NCBI GenBank assembly: GCA_016212045.1
Contig: JACRHO010000085.1
Span: 1 to 11,053, forward strand
DNA: 11,053 nucleotides
DNA from: Candidatus Omnitrophota bacterium
GTDB lineage: Bacteria > Omnitrophota > Gorgyraeia > Gygaellales > Profunditerraquicolaceae
Reading direction: 5' to 3'
Positions 1-5,610 of this stretch are shown here, piece by piece. The translations under genes and the position numbers were made by a program. Below the pieces are notes generated by a model that searched no databases, was not told where the DNA came from, and was given only the letters and a program-made list of their open reading frames with translations. The first letter of the stretch is position 1. Each line of letters starts with the position of its first letter.

Positions 1-422
1 ACGGCAATGCCTTTGATGTAATCCTCTAACTCAAGGTAATTTATGATTAACAATTTATTATTTTTATCTTTTATAAATTGCATTTCTCCTCTAAATATCC
101 GGCTGTCTATGTCAATGAGGCTTGAGCCATCTGTTTTAACCTGGATTCTATCGGTATTGGCTCTGGCATTCCCTAAGAGGATACTACTTTTAGAGACAGT
201 CACGGTGGTGGTAAGGTTTCTGCCCCGGCACAATATCTTTGCCGCGCCTAAATCACTGACCTCATAAGAACCGTCTATTTTCAGCCTCACAGAAGAGACG
301 TCCTGCATAATGGCAACCCGGATGTACTTAGAAGACTGGGCATAGCCGGGAGTAACCAGTAACCAGTAACCAGTAACCAGAATAATAATCTGTGCTAATC
401 TGTATTTTAACGGCGAGGCCAT
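1..422 (-). CDS. SpoIID/LytB-domain protein, 5' part only
   Basis: This gene runs off the left edge; about 140 N-terminal residues are visible. I start it at the ATG at 422-420, which overlaps the end of the DUF2905 gene by 16 bases. The first 28 residues look like a signal peptide: a short basic start (MASPLKYR), a hydrophobic stretch, then PGYA-Q as a likely cleavage site. The last visible residues, YLELEDYIKGIAV, match the conserved start of the SpoIID/LytB domain (usually LEDYLRGVV). Family members bind or cleave peptidoglycan glycan strands; SpoIID itself is a lytic transglycosylase in spore engulfment, but relatives occur in many non-sporulating bacteria, so sporulation should not be inferred. 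Established knowledge: spoIID-like genes often neighbour ruvB, DUF2905 and queuosine genes in Clostridia and related groups. The signal-peptide codons contain a heptamer tandem repeat (353-380). The catalytic region lies outside the window. Confidence 0.75.
   Translation of the reverse strand, partial: MASPLKYRLAQIIILVTGYWLLVTPGYAQSSKYIRVAIMQDVSSVRLKIDGSYEVSDLGAAKILCRGRNLTTTVTVSKSSILLGNARANTDRIQVKTDGSSLIDIDSRIFRGEMQFIKDKNNKLLIINYLELEDYIKGIA
353..380. repeat. Heptamer tandem repeat TAACCAG x4
   Basis: Four perfect head-to-tail copies of TAACCAG (CTGGTTA on the coding strand) lie inside the signal-peptide codons of the SpoIID-like gene. Because 7 is not a multiple of 3, the array cycles through all three frames and reads LVTGYWLLVT, a hydrophobic stretch with no stop. 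A change of three units keeps the frame; a change of one or two units would shift it. Confidence 0.95.
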
Positions 423-622
423 AGCCACATGATTAAGGTAAGGATGATACTGATGAGTATGGATGTGGTGAGGGGAAAATAAAAACTGAAATTTTTTTTC
501 TGAATATAAATATCTCCGGGAAGCCTGCCGATAAAAGGAATTTTGTGCACAAAAGTTAATAAAATACCCATCCCGATTAAAACCACGCCAAAAATAATCA
601 GCGTTCGTCCGATTCCTTCCAT
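407..622 (-). CDS. DUF2905 small membrane protein
   Basis: This gene encodes a 71-residue protein with two predicted membrane segments (about residues 5-24 and 47-68) joined by a short loop with GRLPGDI at about 32-38 and a following NFSFYFPL. That layout is the DUF2905 signature. The function of the family is unknown. I chose the ATG at 622 rather than the longer TTG start at 664 because GGAG lies eight bases upstream (631-634), the usual family length is about 65-75 residues, and the extra N-terminus (LWLHLFGDRA) is not family-like. The gene overlaps the queH end by 25 bases and the SpoIID-like start by 16 bases, so the three are almost certainly cotranscribed and translationally coupled. 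DUF2905 genes commonly sit in this ruvB-spoIID neighbourhood in other phyla. Confidence 0.85.
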   Translation of the reverse strand: MEGIGRTLIIFGVVLIGMGILLTFVHKIPFIGRLPGDIYIQKKNFSFYFPLTTSILISIILTLIMWLWPRR

Positions 623-1140
623 CGCTCTATCTCCGAATAAATGCAACCACAATACTTCTGACAATAGATGCCTTTAACGTGGGCCTCATTATGCGCTTCT
701 CTAAAGCCAGGGCGAAAATCTTCGTAATAAAAATCTATTGCCTCCTCTTTGGCAATCTCATGGCCTATTTTTTTTAAGCATTCCTGATCCTGATAAGGGC
801 TTACCAGCAAGGTCGTAGAAAAATAGTCAAACTTTTTTTCTCTTGCTTCCTGCGCTGTTTTTTCAAGACGCATCCGCCAGCAGTGAAAGCATCTCTTGGG
901 TGGTGCCTCATTAACATCTACTGTCCAAAAAAATTCAGAAGGAGTATATTCCGGATAATGAATTTCAACTTCCGCTAATTTACTAAAGTTTTCTACCGCG
1001 CGCTTGCGGTTCTCGTATTCAGAGAGCGGATGGATATTAGGATTGTAAAAAAATCCCTCTACGGCAAAACCGTTTTTCTTAAACCGCTCTAAAGGATAAA
1101 TCAGGCACGGCGCGCAACAGGTATGGACTAAAATTTTCAT
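598..1140 (-). CDS. queH: Epoxyqueuosine reductase QueH
   Basis: This 180-residue protein is a full-length member of the QueH (formerly DUF208) family. QueH reduces epoxyqueuosine to queuosine in tRNA anticodons, the last step of queuosine synthesis, and is the non-orthologous, cobalamin-independent replacement for QueG. The cysteines expected for its Fe-S and metal centre are visible: CCAPC at residues 8-12, RCFHC at 83-87, and YCQKYCGC at 159-166. The ATG at 1140 begins MKILVHTCCAPC, the typical family N-terminus, so the start is secure, although only a weak AAGG or AGG precedes it. The gene stops with TGA and overlaps DUF2905. In related gene orders queH directly follows ruvB; here an island lies between them, and a long hairpin (1153-1228) lies immediately upstream of the start. 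Confidence 0.93.
   Translation of the reverse strand: MKILVHTCCAPCLIYPLERFKKNGFAVEGFFYNPNIHPLSEYENRKRAVENFSKLAEVEIHYPEYTPSEFFWTVDVNEAPPKRCFHCWRMRLEKTAQEAREKKFDYFSTTLLVSPYQDQECLKKIGHEIAKEEAIDFYYEDFRPGFREAHNEAHVKGIYCQKYCGCIYSEIERWKESDER
631..634 (-). promoter_or_regulatory. Ribosome binding site of the DUF2905 gene
   Basis: GGAG on the minus strand lies eight bases before the ATG at 622, inside the queH coding region. It supports the shorter start over the upstream TTG at 664. Confidence 0.6.
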
Positions 1141-1152
1141 AACCTTAATACC

Positions 1153-1228
1153 TTTTTAGCGGGTCCTGTCGCGGCAGGTTTCTCGTCGCAGCACGCTCCT
1201 CGAAACCTGCCGCGCCACCCGCTAAAAA
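1153..1228. repeat. Long imperfect hairpin at left end of the island
   Basis: The outer arms are 1153-1164 and 1217-1228 (12 bp, perfect: TTTTTAGCGGGT with its complement). The inner arms are 1170-1182 and 1202-1214 (13 bp, perfect: CGCGGCAGGTTTC). A small asymmetric internal loop separates them, and the terminal loop has 19 bases. The structure overlaps the endonuclease stop codon (1222-1224) and ends 12 bases before queH. Neither strand shows a T-run after the stem (the T and A runs are part of the stem), so a classic intrinsic terminator is unlikely. The outer arm matches repeats at 2751-2766 and 3598-3779, pointing to a small palindromic mobile or REP-like element. Confidence 0.85.
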
Positions 1229-1229
1229 T
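1214..1229 (-). repeat. 16-bp direct repeat, copy 1, beside the R-M pair
   Basis: ATTTTTAGCGGGTGGC on the minus strand, identical over 16 bases and in the same orientation to 2751-2766. The two copies bracket the endonuclease and methyltransferase genes. Confidence 0.9.
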
Positions 1230-1872
1230 TAATATAGTAAAGTAATTCTTTATCGACCTTTTCTAAATCTATCAATACCTTAGCTCGTCTTGGCCTTCCG
1301 TTAGAATTTCTAAAATCTGTCTGAAATGAACCGCATTTAATAAGAGTGTCATCTGTTATTCTAATAAAAGAAATCTGTTGCAACTTGAAAGATACTTTTC
1401 TTAGCCGGGACCAAGCGCCCCTCTTTATCCTTTCTAATTCATACTTAGATTTTCCACCCTTTAACTTCTCATGCCATTTCTGAAATGTTCTATCTTCGTC
1501 ATTATATAAAACTTTTCCTATCGCAAGAATTAAACCCACCTGTCCACAGTCTTTAATAGCGTTTGCTGTTGCTTCGCTGTCATTAACAATAACTTGATGA
1601 CTACTTGTGTTCATGGCATGCGCTTTAAAATCCCATGGGATTTGTTTAAAACCATCAAATTCAACTTTATTGTATTTTGGTCCCGGGATACTCATAATAT
1701 TTCTTAAATACTTTCCACACAGAAATTGAAAATAAAAACCAGACCACTCCATCTGTTTCCAATGTGGAAATTTTGCCTTCTTCATTTCAAGGATGGACTT
1801 CCTACCATCCCATTTCTTTGGTATCTTTTTTAATATTTTCCCGATTGCCTTAGAACTTTTTAAAAAAGTCAT
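1222..1872 (-). CDS. Probable type II restriction endonuclease
   Basis: This 216-residue protein has no family I can name with certainty. Its place is the main clue: the ATG overlaps, as ATGA, the TGA that ends the unbroken methyltransferase frame, the usual layout of a type II restriction-modification pair. A candidate PD-(D/E)XK nuclease core is visible as D73 in VEFDG followed by WDFK with D81 and K83; E42 in an aromatic segment (MEWSGFYFQF) could add another acidic residue. The N-terminus is lysine-rich and the protein is basic overall, fitting DNA binding; no signal peptide or membrane segment is seen. GGAG lies seven bases before the start. Base composition is clearly more AT-rich than in ruvB or infB, suggesting transfer. 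The frame is intact although the partner methyltransferase is interrupted. The stop codon lies in the hairpin at 1153-1228. Alternative: another DNA-binding accessory protein of the methyltransferase. Confidence 0.65.
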   Translation of the reverse strand: MTFLKSSKAIGKILKKIPKKWDGRKSILEMKKAKFPHWKQMEWSGFYFQFLCGKYLRNIMSIPGPKYNKVEFDGFKQIPWDFKAHAMNTSSHQVIVNDSEATANAIKDCGQVGLILAIGKVLYNDEDRTFQKWHEKLKGGKSKYELERIKRGAWSRLRKVSFKLQQISFIRITDDTLIKCGSFQTDFRNSNGRPRRAKVLIDLEKVDKELLYYINF

Positions 1873-2009
1873 CTCTTTGCTCCCATATGAAATAGATCTT
1901 GTATTTCTTCTACGTTGCTTTTATCTTTAATTCTATATGCGCCTTTTTCTAATCTCTCCTTTGCAAATTCATAATATTCTTTCACTATCTCAAATCCTAT
2001 ATATTGCCT
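1869..2009 (-). pseudogene. Detached C-terminal part of the methyltransferase frame
   Basis: After the TGA at 2010-2012 the same frame continues for 47 sense codons, beginning RQYIGFEIVKEYYEFAKERL, to a TGA at 1869-1871. The YIGFE segment is the expected continuation of a beta-class methyltransferase after FxGxG: the strand ending in the motif II acidic residue that contacts AdoMet, then a helix. The final TGA overlaps the endonuclease ATG as ATGA. This is strong evidence that the ancestral methyltransferase was 274 residues long and that the stop at 2010 is secondary or is bypassed. No new start with a ribosome binding site is evident for this segment alone. Confidence 0.8.
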
Positions 2010-2690
2010 TCAAAACATTTTACTCATTACTGCTACTTGTCCAGAACCTAAGAAAGGGTCCAAAATGATATCGCCTTTATCGCTGGAGTACATTAGTATC
2101 TTTTTTATTAGCTCAGCAGGAAGTTTTGTAGGGGTCTTTTGGTCGCCGTTCCAATATTCCCTCTTAATAACCCAAACATCTTCTTTGTCCTCATAGTGCA
2201 GACTTTTGCCTTCTGCATCTTTTAAATGTCTATCATATCGGGTATAAGGAAAAAATTTTCTTTTTTCGTCATTCTTGCAAACATAGAGACAATGGTAATG
2301 CGACGTAACAAATTTTCTCTTGGTTACAACTCCAAATTGATATTTCCAAATAATATGATTAACAGTAATAAATCCTAACTCATCGATTGCCATTAAAATA
2401 TCTTTTAGGTTATTCCACCCAGAAAATACATACATACTGCCAGATTCCTTCAGTATTCTATAAACTTCCTTCATCCACTGAATTGTAAAGCTATAATACT
2501 GCTCTTGAGGTATTTCATGGTAACCTTCCAAAACGCGAGATTGTATCCGATGATAATTGCTCCTCTTTGCTTTAAAGTCTATAGCAAAAGGGGGATCTGT
2601 TATAACCAGGTCTATTACTTCATCTGATATCTGCTTCATTCCTTCTATACAATCCATATTGTATATTTTATTGAATTCTAGTTTTTTCAT
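2010..2690 (-). CDS. Beta-class DNA methyltransferase, truncated by in-frame TGA
   Basis: The frame encodes 226 residues. The order of motifs is that of a beta-class amino-methyltransferase: the catalytic TDPPF (residues 31-35) lies near the N-terminus, a variable target-recognition region follows, and the AdoMet-binding DPFLGSG (211-217) lies at the C-terminus. DPPF favours N6-adenine methylation, but N4-cytosine cannot be excluded. The opening NKIYNMDCIEGM is typical of the family. The protein stops nine residues after FLGSG, which is abnormally early; the missing 47 residues are encoded in frame downstream (1869-2009). If the stop is real, the AdoMet pocket lacks motif II and the enzyme is probably inactive. 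No clear ribosome binding site precedes the ATG at 2690. It pairs with the endonuclease downstream, forming a likely type II system carried on an AT-rich island between copies of one repeat. Confidence 0.88.
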   Translation of the reverse strand: MKKLEFNKIYNMDCIEGMKQISDEVIDLVITDPPFAIDFKAKRSNYHRIQSRVLEGYHEIPQEQYYSFTIQWMKEVYRILKESGSMYVFSGWNNLKDILMAIDELGFITVNHIIWKYQFGVVTKRKFVTSHYHCLYVCKNDEKRKFFPYTRYDRHLKDAEGKSLHYEDKEDVWVIKREYWNGDQKTPTKLPAELIKKILMYSSDKGDIILDPFLGSGQVAVMSKMF

Positions 2691-2714
2691 AGTATTAACG
2701 GACTATTTATTCCG

Positions 2715-2743
2715 CTTTTAGGTAAATTTCTATCCGCAATCAA
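2715..2743 (-). promoter_or_regulatory. Possible promoter of the restriction-modification pair
   Basis: On the minus strand TTGATT (2743-2738) is followed after 17 bases by TAAAAG (2720-2715), about 25 bases before the methyltransferase ATG. The match to a sigma-70-type promoter is weak. It starts just past the repeat at 2751-2766. Confidence 0.2.
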
Positions 2744-2750
2744 GAACCAA

Positions 2751-2766
2751 GCCACCCGCTAAAAAT
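2751..2766 (-). repeat. 16-bp direct repeat, copy 2, upstream of the R-M pair
   Basis: ATTTTTAGCGGGTGGC on the minus strand, identical to 1214-1229 and in the same orientation. The match to the element near ruvB goes further: GCGGGTGGCTTGG here also occurs on the plus strand at 3605-3617. Confidence 0.9.
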
Positions 2767-2793
2767 ATAACCGTCGTCCCCCATTCTTCCATG

Positions 2794-3537
2794 TTATTGT
2801 TTAACTCTTATAATAAAATTGCCTCTTTGGGGTAAAAAATCTTCACAAAAATAAATATAACTTATTGGATAACTACCGGGGCCGGGAAACTTTACTTCTA
2901 TCGGAGGATCAAAATGCGCTCCTCGATTTGGCTGTATATTACGTTCAAAATTAGCATAAAAGCCTCTACCGACATCTGTATCAAATTCTCTCCAACCTTT
3001 AGCCCAATTTCCTTCGTTAATAGGAATTACTTCTTTGGGGAGATAAATTTTAAATAACACATTTCGCAAACTAATATTTTCTTTATTAAAAATACCTATC
3101 CAAATAGGTTTCTCTAATGTATTAATATTTAAAATCTTACCATTCGGAATTTCATTCTTGCTCTCACCACTATATTTAGCTGATAATCCATATTCATAGC
3201 CATATTGAGTATACAAGTATGCATCTGGCTTCCATGAAACTACAACTCCTAAATTTGTTAAAAATCTCTGGATAGATTTTCTGATAGAAGCATTAATACC
3301 AAAAGGTGACAAAATAATACAAATAAAAATAACAAGAAAAAATGACTTAAACACAGAAAAAAATGTATCATTAATAAACTGCTTTATATGCCACCGGTAG
3401 CGTTTCCACCAACATTCATATATAGATTTAGCCTGGAGCCAATCCCTATCAGCGTTATCTTTAAAACCATTATCTCTATTTTTTAGATAAATTGCATAAG
3501 CTATAGCGCGAATCTTCTCTTCTTTAGCTATTCTCAT
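2794..3537 (-). CDS. DUF2934-like membrane-anchored protein, function unknown
   Basis: This 247-residue protein is not one I can name. Residues about 7-40 (IRAIAYAIYLKNRDNG...DWLQAKSIY) resemble the short DUF2934 motif, in which an aliphatic helix is followed by a D/E-W-L-x-A segment. A basic, Trp-rich stretch (WWKRYRWHIK, 43-52) precedes a single membrane segment at about 57-79. By the positive-inside rule the N-terminus faces the cytoplasm and the C-terminal 160 residues face outward. That part is rich in aromatic residues, Gly and Pro, with beta-like segments (PIWIGIFNKENISLRNVLF; the GPGSYPISYIYF region near the end), suggesting a beta-sandwich domain, as an inference. The ATG at 3537 has no clear ribosome binding site. 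Composition is AT-rich like the neighbouring R-M genes, and repeat copies lie on both sides (2751-2766, 3598-3779), so it is probably a separate acquired cassette. A defence role is possible only by association. Confidence 0.7.
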   Translation of the reverse strand: MRIAKEEKIRAIAYAIYLKNRDNGFKDNADRDWLQAKSIYECWWKRYRWHIKQFINDTFFSVFKSFFLVIFICIILSPFGINASIRKSIQRFLTNLGVVVSWKPDAYLYTQYGYEYGLSAKYSGESKNEIPNGKILNINTLEKPIWIGIFNKENISLRNVLFKIYLPKEVIPINEGNWAKGWREFDTDVGRGFYANFERNIQPNRGAHFDPPIEVKFPGPGSYPISYIYFCEDFLPQRGNFIIRVKQ

Positions 3538-3597
3538 TTTGTATATGCAATGAAGAACCTAGCGCGTTTTCGAGCGAATGGATCTTTTAACCATTGA

Positions 3598-3779
3598 GAT
3601 TTTTGCGGGTGGCTTGGCTGTTTTGGAGCGGGGCGTCCGAGGAACCCGAGCGGGCACGGTTGCCCCTATTGATACGAAGTCAGGCAGAGCGAGGGTCCGC
3701 AGGCGAGCGCAGTTTTGCCTCGATGGGGCAAAACAAGCGTCCCCGCGAGAAAATAGCCAAGACAAAACCCGCAAAAATC
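3598..3779. repeat. 182-bp imperfect inverted-repeat element downstream of ruvB
   Basis: The outer arms are about 3598-3636 and 3737-3779. Both begin GATTTTTGCGGGT, then share a CTTGGCT segment, a TTTT run and a GCGGGG core before GTCC or GACG. An inner pair, TTGCCCC near 3660-3666 and GGGGCAA near 3725-3731, makes the structure nested. The inside is GC-rich, unlike the AT-rich island gene next to it. I see no transposase and no credible gene; short ORFs here exist on both strands simply because the sequence is palindromic. The element fills the whole 296-base space between the ruvB stop and the DUF2934 gene start. It resembles a MITE or large REP-like element, and its tip shares GCGGGTGGCTTGG with the repeat at 2754-2766. 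Confidence 0.75.
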
Positions 3780-3833
3780 ACCCAAAATCCTAAATATCTA
3801 TGAGCGAGAAAAACGACAGGTTCATTAACAATT

Positions 3834-4913
3834 CTATTTAAATAACTCTTCCTGTTTCTCCTGGATGTATTTGTGGCCGAGGTGGTCAAAGGCAATTTTC
3901 GTCGCCAGCCTCCCTCGGGAAGTGCGTTTGATATATCCTGCCTTCAGGAGATACGGCTCAATGGCATCCACAATGGTATCGGCTTCCTCATTCAAGGTAG
4001 CCGCTAATGACTCTGCGCCTACTGGCCCGCCGTTATATATCTCAATGATGGCCCTGAGGACCTTCCTATCTATATCATCCAACCCGGCCTTATCAATACC
4101 TAACTCATCCAGGGTTGTAGCGGCCATTTCAAGATTTATTTTATTAATCTTTCTTACCTGGGCATAATCCCTGATGCGGCGCAACAGCCGGTTGGCAATG
4201 CGCGGAGTGCCTCTGGCGCGCCGGGCAATCTCTAAAGATGCTTCCTCGTCTATATTCATCCCTAAAGTTTTAGCCGAATGCCTAATAATCTTGCTTAAGT
4301 CCTCAATCAGATAAAAATCCAGGTGATAAAATATTCCAAATCTTCCCCGTAAAGGCGCGGCTAATAGACCAGTCCGGGTAGTGGCGCCCACCAGGGTAAA
4401 GGGTTTAAGGTTAAATTTAATGGTCTTGGCATACGGCCCTTTATCAATCACAAAATCAATCTTAAAATCCTCCATTGCCGGATAAAGAAATTCTTCCACT
4501 ACTTTGGATAAACGATGTATCTCATCAATAAAAAGGATATCTCCCTTTTCTAAATTAGTTAATATGCCGATGAGGTCGCCGGCCTTTTCTATGGCTGGTC
4601 CAGAGGTGGCTGTTATCTTTGAGCCCATCTGATGGGCAATGATATGCGCTAGAGAGGTTTTGCCTAACCCCGGCGGCCCGGAAAGAAGGAGATGTTCCAA
4701 GGGTTCTTTCCGCTGCCTGGCGGCATCTAAACATATTTTTAGGTTCTCCACAATCTCTTTCTGGCCGACGAACTCAGAAAGACGCCTTGGCCTAAGGGAT
4801 ATATTTAAAACTATATCGTCTTCGCTCTCATCTTTGGGGTCAAGTATCTGCGGACTAATTTTTCTCTTCAGTTCTTCTTTCATAGGGAAGAATGCTTTCC
4901 TTATTTCTGACAA
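3834..4913 (-). CDS. ruvB: Holliday junction branch migration ATPase RuvB
   Basis: This 359-residue protein is the hexameric motor that, with RuvA, drives branch migration of Holliday junctions in recombination and repair. Visible motifs: Walker A GPPGLGKT (79-86), Walker B and DExH-like FIDEIH (128-133), sensor 1 GATTR (176-180), and LRGRFG (188-193). The small AAA+ lid follows, with GTPRIANRLLRRIRDYA, and a C-terminal winged-helix domain contains YNGGPVGAESLAATL. The end, with YLLKAGYIKRTSRGR, is typical. I use the TTG at 4913 because AGGAG lies seven bases upstream; the ATG at 4883 (residue 11) is the alternative and has a poorer site. The TTG start gives a 59-base overlap with scpA, so translation is probably coupled. 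ruvA and ruvC are not in the window. The downstream neighbour would normally be queH or DUF2905, but an island intervenes. Confidence 0.96.
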   Translation of the reverse strand: MSEIRKAFFPMKEELKRKISPQILDPKDESEDDIVLNISLRPRRLSEFVGQKEIVENLKICLDAARQRKEPLEHLLLSGPPGLGKTSLAHIIAHQMGSKITATSGPAIEKAGDLIGILTNLEKGDILFIDEIHRLSKVVEEFLYPAMEDFKIDFVIDKGPYAKTIKFNLKPFTLVGATTRTGLLAAPLRGRFGIFYHLDFYLIEDLSKIIRHSAKTLGMNIDEEASLEIARRARGTPRIANRLLRRIRDYAQVRKINKINLEMAATTLDELGIDKAGLDDIDRKVLRAIIEIYNGGPVGAESLAATLNEEADTIVDAIEPYLLKAGYIKRTSRGRLATKIAFDHLGHKYIQEKQEELFK

Positions 4914-5610
4914 TTTCTATCTCCTGGAATAGTGCCTTCTGCACCGCGACAATTTCTTTCAGGCGGATTAATTCCAGTATAGAAAGAAAGGTTACGATTA
5001 TCTCCAGTTTATTCTTCGCCTGCGAGAATAATTCGGAAAGTAAGACGCGGGGTTTCTCCAGTAAAAGATGCAGGATCTGGTGAACTTTATCTTCAATGGT
5101 AAATTCATCTTTGACTACTTCGTAAAATAATTCCTTAGGGATATCTTTTAAGGCCTGGGAAAAGGCATTGATTAAATCAAAGATACTCGCCTCAAAATAA
5201 ACCCCTCCTTCATCAGGGATTTCGTTTTTGGCCATGGGTATCGGCCGTTTAAATACCTCTTGGCGGCTTGATTCGCGCTGCCTTAAATCTTCAGCTACCT
5301 CTTTAAACTTCTCGTATTCCAACAGCCGCCTGACTAATTCTCCCCGCGGGTCTTCTTCCTCTTCCTGGATCTGCCCCTCCTGCGCCGGTAAGAGCATCTT
5401 AGATTTAATCTCCATCAGGGTTGCCGCCATCACCAGAAATTCTCCGGCGATATTTAAATCCAATAACTTCATTAACTCCAGGTACTGCAGGTATTGCTCG
5501 GTAACCTGGGCAATAGGAATATCATAGATATTCAGGTGGTCTTTTTTTACCAGGTACAAAAGTAAATCCAGCGGCCCTTCAAATACTTCTAATTTTATTT
5601 TATAACTCAT
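4855..5610 (-). CDS. scpA: Segregation and condensation protein ScpA
   Basis: This 251-residue protein is the kleisin subunit of the bacterial SMC condensin, which bridges SMC heads and binds the ScpB dimer to compact and segregate chromosomes. The N-terminus is diagnostic: FEGPLDLLLYLVKKDHLNI (about residues 9-27), followed by IPIAQVTEQYLQYL and GEFLVMAATLMEIKSKMLLP. A charged glutamate-rich linker (QIQEEEEDPRGE) follows, and the C-terminal winged-helix segment contains FLSILELIRLKEIVAVQ. Length is normal. The ATG at 5610 has AGGAGG 11 bases upstream, and that site lies in the loop of a possible hairpin (5611-5660). scpB, the usual next gene, is absent here; ruvB overlaps the scpA end instead. 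The trpS-scpA pairing occurs in several phyla. Confidence 0.94.
   Translation of the reverse strand: MSYKIKLEVFEGPLDLLLYLVKKDHLNIYDIPIAQVTEQYLQYLELMKLLDLNIAGEFLVMAATLMEIKSKMLLPAQEGQIQEEEEDPRGELVRRLLEYEKFKEVAEDLRQRESSRQEVFKRPIPMAKNEIPDEGGVYFEASIFDLINAFSQALKDIPKELFYEVVKDEFTIEDKVHQILHLLLEKPRVLLSELFSQAKNKLEIIVTFLSILELIRLKEIVAVQKALFQEIEIVRNKESILPYERRTEEKN
4921..4925 (-). promoter_or_regulatory. Ribosome binding site favouring the TTG start of ruvB
   Basis: AGGAG on the minus strand, within scpA, seven bases before the TTG at 4913. It decides for the rare TTG start over the ATG at 4883. Confidence 0.55.

Noticed and set aside
353..380. CRISPR-like array
   Set aside because: The units are directly adjacent 7-mers without spacers. 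The same holds for the GTGTAAT units at 6653-6680.
622..664. Longer TTG start for the DUF2905 gene
   Set aside because: The ATG at 622 has a well-placed GGAG and gives the usual family length; the extra residues do not look like the family.
1153..1228. Rho-independent terminator
   Set aside because: The T and A runs are inside the stem, and nothing T-rich follows it on either strand.
2010..2012. TGA in the methyltransferase read as selenocysteine or as a reassigned sense codon
   Set aside because: TGA ends trpS and queH normally, the position is not a known redox site, and no SECIS-like case can be made from the sequence.
3559..3803. Several overlapping short ORFs on both strands between ruvB and the DUF2934 gene
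   Set aside because: The sequence here is palindromic and GC-rich in the middle, so open frames appear on both strands. Their arginine-rich translations look non-biological.
3680..3895. Minus-strand ORF with a hydrophobic stretch (FWVIFAGFVLAIF)
   Set aside because: It runs through the arm of the inverted-repeat element and into the ruvB 3' end in another frame. The hydrophobic stretch comes from the T-rich arm, and there is no ribosome binding site or family match.
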